A stretch of 64,000 nt of DNA from CBDFKJ01 sp965248805 (lineage in GTDB: Bacteria; Pseudomonadota; Alphaproteobacteria; UBA6615): NCBI GenBank assembly GCA_965248805.1, contig CBDFKJ010000009.1, forward strand, positions 186,001 through 250,000, in the 5' to 3' direction. Shown one piece after another: positions 1-9,036 of the stretch (the stretch's first letter is position 1; every line of letters starts with the position of its first letter). The notes below the pieces were generated by a model. It was given only the letters and a program-made list of their open reading frames with translations, had not been told where the DNA came from and ran no database searches. A program made the position numbers and the translations under genes.

Positions 1-98
1 GGCTGCGGTCCAGGTAATGGGCTGCTTCCAGCGGACACCTACTGTCAACGGCGAGCCAAACCCTCATGCCCACAATCTGAACGATACGGGGGTCTGGA

Positions 99-393
99 TC
101 AGGCTCCGACGGCCGTATCCGGTTTGCGCACTTCAGCCGTCGCTCTTCTCAGGTCTCTGACGATGCGGCTCACTTTCCGGGCGTAGAGGTTGCCGGCCGG
201 GGTGAGCGTCACTCCATTGCTTCGCCTGACAAACAGCTCGGTTCCCAGAAATCGCTCCAGCTGGCGAACAATGTCTGCTGATGGCGCCGGGTGAGACCCG
301 CAGTTCGGCCGCCGCATACAGGAAACTCTCATGTCTGCCCGCCGCTTCGAATGCCTGGAGCGAGTTCAGCGGCGGAAGCGGCTCATTGGACAT
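99..393 (-). pseudogene. LysR-family regulator fragment, frameshifted and truncated
   Basis: The minus strand starts at 393 with MSNEPLPPLNSLQAFEAAGR, the typical N-terminus of a GcvA-like LysR regulator (winged HTH). The reading frame holds to 'GAISRH' and then jumps: the next frame continues with 'VRQLERFLGTELFVRRSNG' and 'LTPAGNLYARKVSRIV', so a one-base insertion near 272 breaks the gene. The protein stops at about 98 residues, whereas the family is about 300 residues, so the whole co-inducer domain is missing. It lies at the edge of the IS cluster and is most likely a dead remnant. Confidence 0.75.
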
Positions 394-640
394 GTATTTC
401 CGGCACTGGCGAAGCCTCAGAGAAGTTGAGCCAGACTAAGTTTATTGCCGGTCACGGTCAATCACGGGACGCGGTGACGTCCGTCCGGATTGCCTGGAAT
501 TGCTGGCAAAACAGCCGGGAGCCGGCCATCCGGTCACCGGAAACCGAAGCCGGCGCGACGAGAGAGGCGGATCGGCCGACGTCCGGAAGGCTCGGGCAAT
601 GACGCGCGGAACCGGCGGGCCGGTGGCAGCTCTCGCGTTG
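394..640. other. Spacer without recognisable gene
   Basis: High-GC sequence between the LysR fragment and the IS256 relic. Short open frames exist on both strands but none resembles a known protein or has a convincing start. Bases 1-98 are likewise unassigned. Confidence 0.5.
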
Positions 641-959
641 GATCGTGTCCCAGGCCGTGGTGTAAGAGCCTTGCGCTCTACGCGGCATCCGGCGGGTAGG
701 GCCAGGACGCTCAAGCTGCCATGACGGGCAGCTTGATGAGGTCATCATTGCTCATGGGAGCGATGGATTCCAGCGTCATGTAGCGGGCTCTCTGGACCGC
801 CCATTCGTCATTCTGCTCGAGGAGGATGGCGCCGACCAGCCGGATGATGGCGTCCTCGTTGGGGAAGATGCCGACGACGTTGGTGCGGCGCTTGACCTCG
901 CCGTCGAGACGTTCGAGCGGGTTGGTCGAATGGAGCTTTGTGCGGTGCTCATTGGGGAA
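641..959 (-). pseudogene. IS256-family (mutator) transposase C-terminal relic
   Basis: On the minus strand, 959 to 711 encodes 'FPNEHRTKLHSTNPLERLDG', 'RRTNVVGIFPNEDAIIRLVG' and 'NDEWAVQRARYMTLE', the highly conserved end of IS256/mutator transposases, finishing at the stop at 711. The outer end (641-671, ggatcgtgtcccaggccgtg...) is probably the IS256 terminal repeat; a near copy recurs at 9011. The rest of the transposase is lost where the IS110-family element begins at about 960. Not functional. Confidence 0.85.
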
Positions 960-974
960 ATGGAATGGACGCCT

Positions 975-1050
975 CCCACTCCCTGTTGCCGAAAGTCGCG
1001 AGGGTTGAGGTGGACCCTCGCGGGCCGACGGCATCAAAGCGCCAAGTGGG
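975..1050 (+). ncRNA. Predicted multi-stem structure upstream of the IS110 transposase
   Basis: Nested complementary segments are visible: cccact (975-980) with agtggg (1045-1050), gccg (988-991) with cggc (1029-1032), and cgcgagggt (997-1005) with accctcgcg (1014-1022) around an 8-base loop. This could be part of a structured 5' end, or a bridge-RNA-like transcript as in the IS110 branch. That it is transcribed is an inference; the subterminal repeats instead point to a 3' guide RNA. Confidence 0.35.
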
Positions 1051-1088
1051 AAGAGCGAGCTCTTCACAGGCAAACCGGAGGGTCCGAG

Positions 1089-2114
1089 ATGAAGACTAGC
1101 AGAACGGTCGTCGGCGTGGATACGGCGAAGCGGGTGTTCCAACTGCATTGGGTCGATATGGAGACGGGCGAGATCGTCGACTTGCGGCTGATGCGGGCGA
1201 AGTTTCTGGAACATTTCGCCAATCGCGCGCCGTGCCTGGTCGCGATGGAGGCGTGCGGGGGCTCGCAGCATTGGGCACGCCGGATCCGGGAGCTCGGTCA
1301 CGAGGTCCGGCTTCTGCCGGCGAAGATGCTGAGGCCCTTCGTGGGCGGCAACAAGAGCGATGCGCACGACGCGCGGGCGATCTGGACGGCGGTGCAGCAG
1401 CCAGGCGTCAAGACGGTCGCGATCAAGAGCGAAGAACAGCAGGCAATCCTGGCGCTGCATCGCATGCGCCAGCAACTGGTGAAGTTCCGCACCGCCCAGA
1501 TCAACGGCCTGCGCGGCCTGTTGACCGAATATGGCGAGGTCATGCCGAAAGGCCGAGCCGGGATGAGGCGGGACATCCCCGCGGCCCTCGAGCGGGTCTC
1601 GGAGCGACTGCCAGCGATGATTATCGAGACCCTGCGCGAGCAGTGGGCGCGCGTCGCCGAGCTCGACAAGGAGGTGGGCGCAATCGAGCGGCGGATCAAG
1701 CTGTGGCATCGCAGCAATGCCGCCAGCCGGCAGATCGCAGAGATCCCCGGCGTCGGGGTGCTGAGCGCGACGGCCGTGGTGGCCGCGATGGGCGATCCGG
1801 CCGCCTTCAGGACCGGCCGCGAGTTTGCTGCCTGGCTCGGCCTGGTGCCGCGCCACAGCGGAACCGGGGGGCGGGTTCGCATGCTCGGGATCTCCAAGCG
1901 CGGGGACAGGTATCTCCGCACCCTGCTGATCCACGGCGCCCGCGCGGTGCTCACCCGCAGCTAGGCGCCGCCCGAATGGGCGCTGCGCCTGGCCGAGAGA
2001 CGACCGACGAACGTGGTTACTGTCGCGATCGCCAACAAGACGGCGCGCACGATCTGGGCCTTGCTGGCCCATGACCGGGCGTACCAGGCGAACTTCGTCA
2101 GCCAGCCGGCTTAA
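1089..2114 (+). pseudogene. IS110-family transposase with in-frame amber codon
   Basis: ATG 1089 starts MKTSRTVVGVDTAKRVFQLH, the first D of the RuvC-like DEDD domain. 'VAMEACGGSQHW', 'GNKSDAHDARAI' and, in the C-terminal Tnp domain, 'IPGVGVLSATAVVAAMG' and 'GREFAAWLGLVPRHSGTGG' follow. The frame meets TAG at 1962-1964, but the same frame continues for 49 sense codons (APPEWALRLAERRPTNVV... ending NFVSQPA) to TAA 2112-2114, the normal family ending. A nonsense mutation therefore removes about 50 residues, after the catalytic serine region. It is likely inactive unless the stop is read through. Confidence 0.85.
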
Positions 2115-2376
2115 GCGCTGCTACGACAGGCACACGAAGCAACACAGGAGGTGGCCGCTGAAAGATTGCGCAAGGTACGACAAGGAGTGATGGCAAACAG
2201 GTCAGACCGCGATCCGCCAAGCCTGCATGGTCGGGAGGGGCGTAAAGCCCACAGGAGAAATGAGGCGCGGATCGGCAAATCCCATCAGGGCCAGCGGGCA
2301 GAAAGCCCCGCACCAAAGGCCGGATACAAAACTGCAATCTGCCTGCCTGCCACACCAAAATCGGGCCTTGCGTTCC
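2115..2376 (+). ncRNA. Candidate IS1111-type guide (seek/bridge) RNA region
   Basis: This is the 262-bp non-coding stretch between the transposase stop and the right subterminal repeat. IS1111-group elements are known to make their target-selecting RNA from the 3' non-coding end. Short G/C-rich complementary blocks occur (for example gcccacagg and ccatcagggcc areas), but I did not derive a reliable fold. The assignment rests on position and family knowledge. Confidence 0.4.
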
Positions 2377-2389
2377 GGGAGGCGTCCAT

Positions 2390-3715
2390 ACAACCGACCA
2401 TGATCCTGCAGGCGCTCCGCTGATCGAGGGCCGCACTCAGCGCATCCCAGCATCGCCGGTAGGCGGTACGGGGAAAGAGCTGATCGCGATAGCGCAGCCC
2501 GGCCAGGGCCTGGGGCTTGGTGCGCAGGCTATGGATGACGTGGTGGTAGTTCACCACGTGGGCGTGACCGCCACGCCCACGCGCGGGAGGGCGGCCGCGT
2601 GGCAGGGTCAGGATCGGGCTGGCGCCGAGCCAGAGCTCGAGGCGATCATCGTAGATGCGCCCCTTGAGCCGATGCCCGATCAGGGTGGAGGGCACGGTGT
2701 AGAAGACCTTGCGCAGGACGAAGCCACTCGATGAGGTCACGGTGACCGTAGCCTCGTCATAGTCGCAGCTGCGTTGCCTGGGCAGCGATTGAAGATGGTT
2801 GGCCTCGCAGTGCAGTGCATCGCGGTGATTGGCGTTGTGGCGCGCCACCACCTGCGCGGCGAAGCGGCGATAAGCGTCGAGGTCCTCGAAGTCCGTCGAT
2901 GCGCGCAGCAGAAGGGCTTGGCCGAGGCGGGTCTTGAGATGGCCGTGACGGCTCTCGATCGCTCCGTTCTCGTGGGCCAGTCCACGGTTGTTGCGGCTGG
3001 GCTCCATCCCGTAGTGCCGGCACAAGGCGTCGTAGCGCTCGCGCAGATCGTCGCACGCCGCCTTGTCCAGATTGGCGAAAGCTGCGGACAGGCTATCGGT
3101 ACGATGCTCCTGCGGGGCGCCGCCCAGAGACCAAAGCGCGTTCTGCAAGCCGCTGGCCAGGGCCGTGAAGCTCTCGCCGCCCAACACCACCTCGGCATGT
3201 TCCCAGCCGGAATAGACCAGGGTGAAATGGTAGATGCGGTGCGCCAGTGGTTCGCCGGCAATGGTGACAGCGAGAGAGTTGGCGTCGAAGAAGTCCGGCA
3301 TGCCCTGCCGCCCCGGCAGGTGCTCCTGGCGGAAGATCACTTCCTGCTGCGGTCCGAACCGGGCCTTCCAGAGCCGAACGCGGCGCTCGAGTGTCCGCCG
3401 GGCTGAACCGAGACCCCGCTGCGGATGCCGGCGCACCATCTCCTCAAAGATGGTGATCGGGCGCAGGCCAGGGGTTCGCTCCAGCATCGGGACGATCTCG
3501 CTGTCCCAGATCTCCGTCAGCGGATCAGGCCGGCCGCCACCTTGACCGTGGCAGGCCTTCTTCCGGGACGGCAGGCGCGGGTCTCTCTCCACCCGGTAGC
3601 CGGTGCTGGTGCTGGTGCTGAAACCTGCCATCGCCGCCGCGGTGGCCCAGGTGTGCCTCGTTCGTAGGGTCATGCAGTACCTCATCTGTTGGTCCGTGAT
3701 CGGTCGGCCAGGCAT
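2390..3715 (-). pseudogene. istA: IS21-family transposase IstA, C-terminally truncated
   Basis: Start at 3715 (MPGRPITDQQMRYCMTLRTR), with an N-terminal HTH, then the DDE region: 'MPDFFDANSLAVTIAGEPL', 'EHRTDSLSAAFANLDKAA' and 'NGAIESRHGHLKTRLG'. It ends in family-like 'YRDQLFPRTAYRRCWDALSA' and 'RSACRIMVG'; after that the frame enters the IS110 right end and is not IstA. About 30-60 C-terminal residues and the whole istB helper ATPase gene are missing, so the element is dead by itself. The catalytic core appears uninterrupted. Confidence 0.85.
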
Positions 3716-3790
3716 CAGGTCCTCTTCGTGGTAGTTGAAGACCTGTTCCTGACCGCGGCCACAGCCGACGGCGAGGTCTAAACCGCGCCC

Positions 3791-3843
3791 GGGTTGGGCG
3801 GAGCTACAGCCGGGCTACGCCCGGCCTCCGCTCCGCCCAACCC
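3791..3843. repeat. Nested perfect hairpin
   Basis: gggttgggcggag (3791-3803) pairs with ctccgcccaaccc (3831-3843). Inside it gccgggc (3809-3815) pairs with gcccggc (3819-3825) around tac. It has the form of a REP-like or IS-terminal palindrome. There is no T-tract, so an intrinsic terminator is unlikely. Confidence 0.7.
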
Positions 3844-3849
3844 GTCATC

Positions 3850-4010
3850 TGCAATGTCGCTGACCCTTCAAGTGCGATGTCGCTGAACAGTCTCGTCAAC
3901 AACCGCCAGTCGAACCGCCGCATAGAGCTCCACGCCGTACATCTCCTGCCCCTCGCCATAACCAACAAGGGACCATGAGTGGCACAATTTTGCGCCGCCG
4001 CGACCGGACC
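3850..4010 (-). pseudogene. Second IS21 remnant: terminus plus start of istA
   Basis: On the minus strand a ribosome-binding-like ggggcaggag precedes ATG at about 3943 and MYGVELYAAVRLAVVDE, the characteristic beginning of another IstA subgroup. After 17 codons it runs into gttcagcgacatcgc...gggtcagcgacattgc, direct repeats typical of IS21 termini (3855-3895). The element therefore seems to have lost nearly all of its interior. Confidence 0.55.
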
Positions 4011-4033
4011 GCCCGATCGCTCCGCGTGGTGCA

Positions 4034-5311
4034 TTATTCCTCCGCCGTTAACACCCGCACCCGGTCGAACCGGGCCGCCGCCATCTGGCTCGCCAGGGCG
4101 CGGTTCCGGATGAGCCCGTAGAGCTGCACCGCCGCGCGGTCGAGCCGCCCCGCGAGCCGGTCCGGCGCCCGCGCGAAGTCGGTCGGCCGGATCGCCTCGT
4201 GCGCCTCCTGGGCATGGCGTTGCCGGGTCCGGAACGTGCGCGGCTTCGCCGGGATGTAGGCATCGCCAAAGCGCTTGCGGGCGACCGCGCGGGCTTGCGC
4301 CACCGCCGTCTTCGCCATCGCCGTCGAATCGGTCCGCATGTAGGTGATGAGCCCCGCCGTCTCGCCGCCGAGGTCGACGCCCTCGTAGAGCCGCTGGGCG
4401 ATGTCCATGGTCTCGCCGATGCCGAAGCCGAGCCGTTGCAACGCCTCCTGCTGCAGGGTCGAGGTGGTGAAGGGCGGCAGGGGCCGGCGCCGCAGCGTGT
4501 CGCGCTCGACTGACAGGACCGCGAGCCGGGATTTGCCGATGCGCCTGGCGGCCTCCTCCGCCGTCCTTGCCGTTGCAAACCCCGCCTCGCCGATCTCCAT
4601 CCCGTCGAGCCGGCACAGGATCGCCGGGAACGGCACGCCGTCCGCCGCCGCCAGTTCGGCATGGACCGTCCGGTAGTGCCGCGGCTGGAAGGCCTCGATC
4701 TCCGCCTCGCGCTCGCAGAGCAGCCTGAGCGCCACCGACTGCACGCGCCCCGCCGAGCGGCAGCCCGGCAGCTTGCGCCAGAGCAGCGGCGAGAGCCCGT
4801 AGCCGACCAGGTAGTCGAGTGCGCGCCGCGCCTGCCAGGCCCGCACCAGGTCCATGTCGAGATCCCGGGGCCGCGACAGGGCCGTGCGCACCGCCGCCGG
4901 CGTCACCTCGTGGAAGGCGACCCGGTGCACCGCCACGTCGCCGACGGCGTCCCGTTCCGTGAGCCATTCGAGCACCTGCCAGGCGATCGCCTCGCCCTCC
5001 CGGTCGGGGTCGGTCGCCAGCACCTGGGTCTCCGCGTGCTTGAGCGCCTTCGCCACCGCGGCCAGCGTCCGCGCGGCGCGCCTGCCGGTCTCGGTGAGCA
5101 TCGCAAAGCCGTCCTCGGGCTTCACCGATCCCGCCTTCGCCGGCAGGTCGCGGACATGGCCCCGGGTCGCGATCACCCGGTATTCCCGGCCGAGATAGCC
5201 GCCGATGGTCCGCGCCTTGACCGGCGACTCGACGACCATCACGTGCCGGCTGCTGCGCGTCGTCTTGCGGCTGCCGCCGCCCCGCGCTCCCCGCCGCCCG
5301 CTCCGTGCCAT
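4034..5311 (-). CDS. Type IA DNA topoisomerase (TopA-like), truncated
   Basis: 425 residues. The Toprim domain opens with 'HVMVVESPVKARTIGGYLG' and carries 'ATDPDREGEAIAWQVLEW'; 'RRALDYLVGYGLSPLLWRK' and 'GCRSAGRVQSVALRLL' follow. The active-site tyrosine lies in 'GLITYMRTDSTAM', and 'AQEAHEAIRPTDF' comes next. Full TopA proteins have 700-900 residues; this one stops at TAA 4034-4036 inside domain II, so the rest of the gate and the zinc C-terminus are absent. The basic N-terminal tail (MARSGRRGARGGGSRK) and location in an IS-rich area suggest a plasmid/ICE-type extra copy rather than the housekeeping topA. Probably inactive. Confidence 0.8.
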   Translation of the reverse strand: MARSGRRGARGGGSRKTTRSSRHVMVVESPVKARTIGGYLGREYRVIATRGHVRDLPAKAGSVKPEDGFAMLTETGRRAARTLAAVAKALKHAETQVLATDPDREGEAIAWQVLEWLTERDAVGDVAVHRVAFHEVTPAAVRTALSRPRDLDMDLVRAWQARRALDYLVGYGLSPLLWRKLPGCRSAGRVQSVALRLLCEREAEIEAFQPRHYRTVHAELAAADGVPFPAILCRLDGMEIGEAGFATARTAEEAARRIGKSRLAVLSVERDTLRRRPLPPFTTSTLQQEALQRLGFGIGETMDIAQRLYEGVDLGGETAGLITYMRTDSTAMAKTAVAQARAVARKRFGDAYIPAKPRTFRTRQRHAQEAHEAIRPTDFARAPDRLAGRLDRAAVQLYGLIRNRALASQMAAARFDRVRVLTAEE

Positions 5312-5655
5312 CGCCCGTCCCCCGGCGCGGCGGTCCGCCTCCGGTTTCCGGCGCCGCGCAACGGGCGAAGGCGATTAGCGGCACGAAACCCGAAATGAAA
5401 ATGCCGTTTGCGGCAAAATCCATGTCCTGCACGCATGCGGGAAGCCGGGAACCGAACGGCGCCCGCCGCCGGAGACTCCGTCCCGAGGCCGGGGAATCCC
5501 ATGTATTCCGGTACTTGCGGCGACGCGTCGACGCCGCATCGGCGCGGCCGCCGGTCGGGCATTGCCGGACCCTATCGACGCCATCCGAAAACACTATGGG
5601 AGCGCGCGGCGCCAAGCCCCTACATCGACAGCGGGACGAACCGGCCCTCGCCACG

Positions 5656-6840
5656 ATGGAGACCGCAAGCGGCGCGATGTTCGAAAGGCGCACAGACCTC
5701 ACCAGCCTCCTCGCGGTCGCCGAGACCGGGAAGATCGTCGCGGCGGCGGAGCGGCTCGCCATCTCCCAGCCGGCGCTCTCCCGCGCCGTCGCCCGGCTGG
5801 AGGCGCGCTTCGGCGGACGGCTGTTCGAGCGCATCCCGTCCGGCGTCCGCCTCACCTCCCTCGGCGCCCTGGCCGCCGAGCGTGCACAACGCGTGCTGCG
5901 CGAGCTCGAGGCCGCGGAGGAGCAAATCGAAGCGGCGGTTTCCGGCCTTGCCGGCTGCTTCCGGATCAGCGCCCACCCGGTCTGGATGCAGGCGGTCCTG
6001 CCGGCGGCGATCGCGCGGTTCCACGACAGCTTTCCCGGCATCGAGCTGAAGCTGCGCGCCGCCGACCGGCCACAGGGCATCCGCCTGCTGACCGAAGGTG
6101 CGACCGACCTGCATTGCGGCGGCATCGATGCCGGGGAGCCTCTTCCGCCTTTCCTCAGGTGCGACAGCTTCGTCGAGGTCGAGGCCGGGATCGTCGCCCG
6201 CCTGGGCCATCCGCTACACGCGCGCCACGCCAGGCTCGAAGACCTCGCCGGCTGGCCGTGGGTCGACTACGACGGTGCCGCGCCGGCGGACGGGGATGCC
6301 GGTGGCCGGGCGTCGCTCTTCGGGCTACTGCACGACCTCCATGAGCGCACCGGCAGACGGGCGGGGACCGTCATCCGCGCCGGTCCCGCCGGACCGTTTC
6401 CGATGGCGTCCGGCCCGTATCACGCCTGGCTGCCGTTGAAGTTCCTTCATGCATTCGACCGCGACCTCCGGCCCCTGCCGGTGAGCCTCGGACGCCACCG
6501 CTACCGGACCGGCTTCATCGCCCGGCGCTCGGCCGAGGACCTGGCGGCGTTCCGGTTGCTCCGACAGGCGGTGCGCGACGCGGCGCTGGAGAAAGCGGAA
6601 GACCGCCGCGGTAGACCTCACCAGGCAGATCGTCCGTCTGAGGGTCTGATCGCTTCCCTTGGTGACTTCGCGCGTCGGCAACTCCGGTTCCCTCTGCCGG
6701 CCGGGGCACCGTATGGGTCTCAAACAGGATGCAAACCCGCGTGTATCATTGGCGGCCGCCGACCTGTCGACGAGAACCTGACGCCATCGAAATTGGGACC
6801 ATTCGAACGACAAGCGCACCTTTGTCATTCATTTCCTTGA
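5656..6840 (+). CDS. LysR-family transcriptional regulator with odd C-terminal extension
   Basis: The HTH is clear: 'LLAVAETGKIVAAAERLAIS', 'QPALSRAVARLEARFGGRLF', 'ERIPSGVRLTSLGALAAERA'. A periplasmic-binding-like co-inducer domain follows, ending around residue 310 ('LAAFRLLRQAVRDAALEKAE'). The frame then continues about 80 residues with no family resemblance to 6840, suggesting the native stop was lost or the tail was replaced. ATG 5656 is chosen; 5677 (MFERRTDLTSLLAVAE) is equally possible, and earlier in-frame codons only add low-complexity sequence. It is divergent from the topoisomerase gene. Target genes are unknown. Confidence 0.75.
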   Translation: METASGAMFERRTDLTSLLAVAETGKIVAAAERLAISQPALSRAVARLEARFGGRLFERIPSGVRLTSLGALAAERAQRVLRELEAAEEQIEAAVSGLAGCFRISAHPVWMQAVLPAAIARFHDSFPGIELKLRAADRPQGIRLLTEGATDLHCGGIDAGEPLPPFLRCDSFVEVEAGIVARLGHPLHARHARLEDLAGWPWVDYDGAAPADGDAGGRASLFGLLHDLHERTGRRAGTVIRAGPAGPFPMASGPYHAWLPLKFLHAFDRDLRPLPVSLGRHRYRTGFIARRSAEDLAAFRLLRQAVRDAALEKAEDRRGRPHQADRPSEGLIASLGDFARRQLRFPLPAGAPYGSQTGCKPACIIGGRRPVDENLTPSKLGPFERQAHLCHSFP

Positions 6841-7483
6841 TGACGGTAGATCATCACGGGCAGGGGACGGGCCTTCGCAATCGCCTTGAAATCGCGCGCC
6901 GAATGGGCCCTAGGCCGGATATCTCGATCGCCAATTTACGCTACCCAGTATACGGCCATCCGAGCGGGGTTTTCCCAAGCCCGTGGGCCGCGGCGACCAC
7001 GAGCCAGGTGGCGAGGGTTTCTACCTCGGGTAGGCAGTCGATCCAGACGAACTCGGCCAGAATCGCATTCGGTCCGCCACCATGCGCGGGGGCATTGACA
7101 ATGTCCGCACGCCACTCGCCGGGTTCCGGAAGGCCGGTTGCCGGTTTCGACGGCGATCACGCGGCAGCGGAAACGCCCGGCCGGGTGTGGATGATGAAAA
7201 CGCGCAAGCTGCCGACCTGCACCGGTCTGTCCGCCACGAGCCCCTCGTCGCGCCGCTTACCGGTTTCCAGAGCGGCAGAAACGCTTCTTAACCAGCGGAT
7301 CCGCTACACGGCGGCAGCGGGTGTCTGCCGACGCCTTCACTCAAGAGGATCTTTTGGAAAGCGATGGTCTAGATTACGTCTTTGCCGTGCTGCATGCTTT
7401 CCCAACCGTCGACAGACAGTTTGACCCTACAGAAAGTTCGGGCTACATGGTCGATTTCCAAAGATCCAATAAGGACACCGACG
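6841..7483. other. Gene-poor stretch with possible unidentified relic
   Basis: No confident gene. On the minus strand an open frame from about 7156 to the stop at 6941 has a coherent protein-like composition (NAILAEFVWIDCLPEVETLA and 'AAAHGLGKTPLGWPYTG') but lacks a start, and a TGA precedes it; it may be the tail of a decayed gene I do not recognise. GC content falls sharply after about 7300. Confidence 0.35.
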
Positions 7484-8054
7484 ATGCCACTAAGAGACAC
7501 TGAAGGAAAACTACGCTCTACAGAAGCATTTTGCGATATAGCCAGATATCTGACATCCAATCCTCCCGTACCGGTCGAATCCGGTCAAAATCCTGACAAA
7601 GAGCTAAACAAGCGCCGACTCTCGCGGAACATTGTAGCTCACATGCTTTATGCGATAATTTTTGAAAACTCTATAAAGATGCTCTGGGAAACAGAACACA
7701 ACAGAGAATGCGCATACACACACAACATCCGAGCAATTTTCAATGAACTCGGTGATGAAGCAAGAAAGTCTGTCGAGGACATGTGCCAGAATCAAACGAA
7801 CGCTTCGGAGCTACTAAGGCAACAAGAAATAATCAAGAATTCGAACTTGCCTACATCGTTGAATTGGCCTCATTGGAACAGCTTTACAATCCAACCAGCT
7901 AACAATGAAAAACTTCAAATATAACAACCAATTTCAAGGTAGGACGAGTGTCGTTGGAAATGCCATATGGGACGGCGAAACGATTTAGATTCTTCCATCC
8001 CAACACAAACCGTTCGCCGAAGCGATATTTGAATATACCAAAGAACGAACGTGA
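7484..8054 (+). pseudogene. HEPN-like protein gene, decayed (frameshift and amber stop)
   Basis: ATG 7484 opens a 146-residue frame to 7924 with an all-helical, HEPN-like pattern: 'SRNIVAHMLYAIIFENSIKM', then 'CAYTHNIRAIFNELGDEARK'. From about 7865 a different frame looks like the natural continuation (LIGTALQSNQLTMKNFKYNN and 'GRTSVVGNAIWDGETI'), meets TAG at 7986-7988, then goes on with ILPSQHKPFAEAIFEYTKER to TGA 8052. So one frameshift and one nonsense codon seem to have broken it. The region is markedly lower in GC than its neighbours, which suggests transfer. The HEPN assignment is by pattern only. Confidence 0.45.
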
Positions 8055-8104
8055 CCTTACAGAGCGCACAATTCCTCAGCGAGTTTTGAAAGGGCAGGCA
8101 TCTC

Positions 8105-8839
8105 ATGTGGCCAGACATTCCTGAAGATGTAATTGATTATGTTCGAATGGTCGTTCGCCACGCATCGGATGAAACTACCGAACGAATTTCCAACCAACCA
8201 AACATTAGGGAAACTTCGCTGGATGATACGCTCGTTACTGCAGTTGCCAAGTTCGCCGCTCCTAAGCGCCTTCCATCGAACACGATCATAACGATTCGTG
8301 TCCACAATATTGGTGGCCTTCGACAGTGGGGCAAGTGGGAACTTGCCGATATCGCTTTCCTAGTCAACGTATATACTGGCGGATCGCCGGCAGTTCAAAA
8401 GATCGGACTTCTACAGTCCAAACGGCTATATCCGGAGAATCATGACGTCGATGCCGATGACCCAGTTGCTTTTGGATACGGGCTGAACGGTCTCCTGGAT
8501 CCTCTCGAAACAACTGCACCGCAATACCGAAGAACTACGTTCAAATTTACTGAACAATCGATCTATGGAGCAATTAAACATGATGATGAGCAATTGAAGA
8601 GAATTGATGAATTTCATGATGCATTCGGGGAATCGGTTTTCTACCTTCTTTACCATCCTCCGGAACTACCTTTCGAGTGTACTTTGCCAGCGGTCAACTA
8701 TCATTCGGTGCATCTTCCTCCATTGGGACCGCGAGTGGTGCGATCCAGCGCCATAGGAAGCGTTCTTGACGACGCTTCTAGACCCAACATCAGTCCAATT
8801 TTCAAAGAAGTACACGCAGTGTCGGGTGACGAAAATTAG
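8105..8839 (+). CDS. Putative PD-(D/E)XK-like nuclease, uncharacterised
   Basis: 244 residues, AT-rich codon use, 50 bp downstream of the HEPN-like relic. A central block 'GKWELADIAFLVNVYTGG' followed by 'VQKIGLLQSKRLYPENH' places E79, D82 and Q104-S-K106 in the spacing expected for the E-D-QxK active site of restriction-endonuclease-like folds (as in Mrr-type QxK enzymes). No signal peptide or membrane segment. It is uninterrupted, unlike its neighbour. I do not recognise the family; a defence role (nuclease beside HEPN) is an inference from context. No RNA or MTase partner is visible. Confidence 0.45.
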   Translation: MWPDIPEDVIDYVRMVVRHASDETTERISNQPNIRETSLDDTLVTAVAKFAAPKRLPSNTIITIRVHNIGGLRQWGKWELADIAFLVNVYTGGSPAVQKIGLLQSKRLYPENHDVDADDPVAFGYGLNGLLDPLETTAPQYRRTTFKFTEQSIYGAIKHDDEQLKRIDEFHDAFGESVFYLLYHPPELPFECTLPAVNYHSVHLPPLGPRVVRSSAIGSVLDDASRPNISPIFKEVHAVSGDEN

Positions 8840-9036
8840 CGACTTGAGACGTGGACTGCAGAATTGCTGTTGCGATGTAAAGTGGGACGACAGTATTCGA
8901 AGTCTGACCATGAACTGATTGAGCAACTAGTCTACCGACGGACCGGTCCAATTGGCGCCGCCATACGCATCAACATCACTCTTTCTGACTGAGTGTGTAT
9001 AGACCCCGGGGGATCGTGTCCCGAGCCGTGGTGTAA
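8840..9036. other. Spacer with IS256-terminal repeat relic
   Basis: No gene. At 9011-9040 the sequence ggatcgtgtcccgagccgtg... is nearly the same as 641-671, where it closes the IS256 relic, so another IS256 end was here before the IS5-family element inserted beside it. Confidence 0.6.

Larger units (their letters stand above)
965..2389 (+). mobile_element. IS110-family element, IS1111-like, with subterminal inverted repeats
   Basis: A perfect 13-bp inverted repeat, atggacgcctccc at 965-977 and gggaggcgtccat at 2377-2389, brackets a DEDD transposase gene. Subterminal inverted repeats are a mark of the IS1111 branch of IS110. The left flank is IS256 and the right flank is an IS21 istA gene, so the element now sits at a junction of two other elements; this suggests recombination between two former IS110 copies. 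About 110 bp precede the gene and about 260 bp follow it; the longer 3' non-coding part is where IS1111 elements are known to encode their guide RNA. Confidence 0.75.

Noticed and set aside
930..1088. Upstream extension of the IS110 transposase from 930
   Set aside because: Those codons cover the IS256 border and the element's leader; MKTSRTVVGVDTAK at 1089 is the family start.
5305..5655. Longer LysR protein starting at 5305
   Set aside because: The extra N-terminal 117 residues are Arg/Pro/Ala-rich, have no family match and would overlap the divergent topA start.
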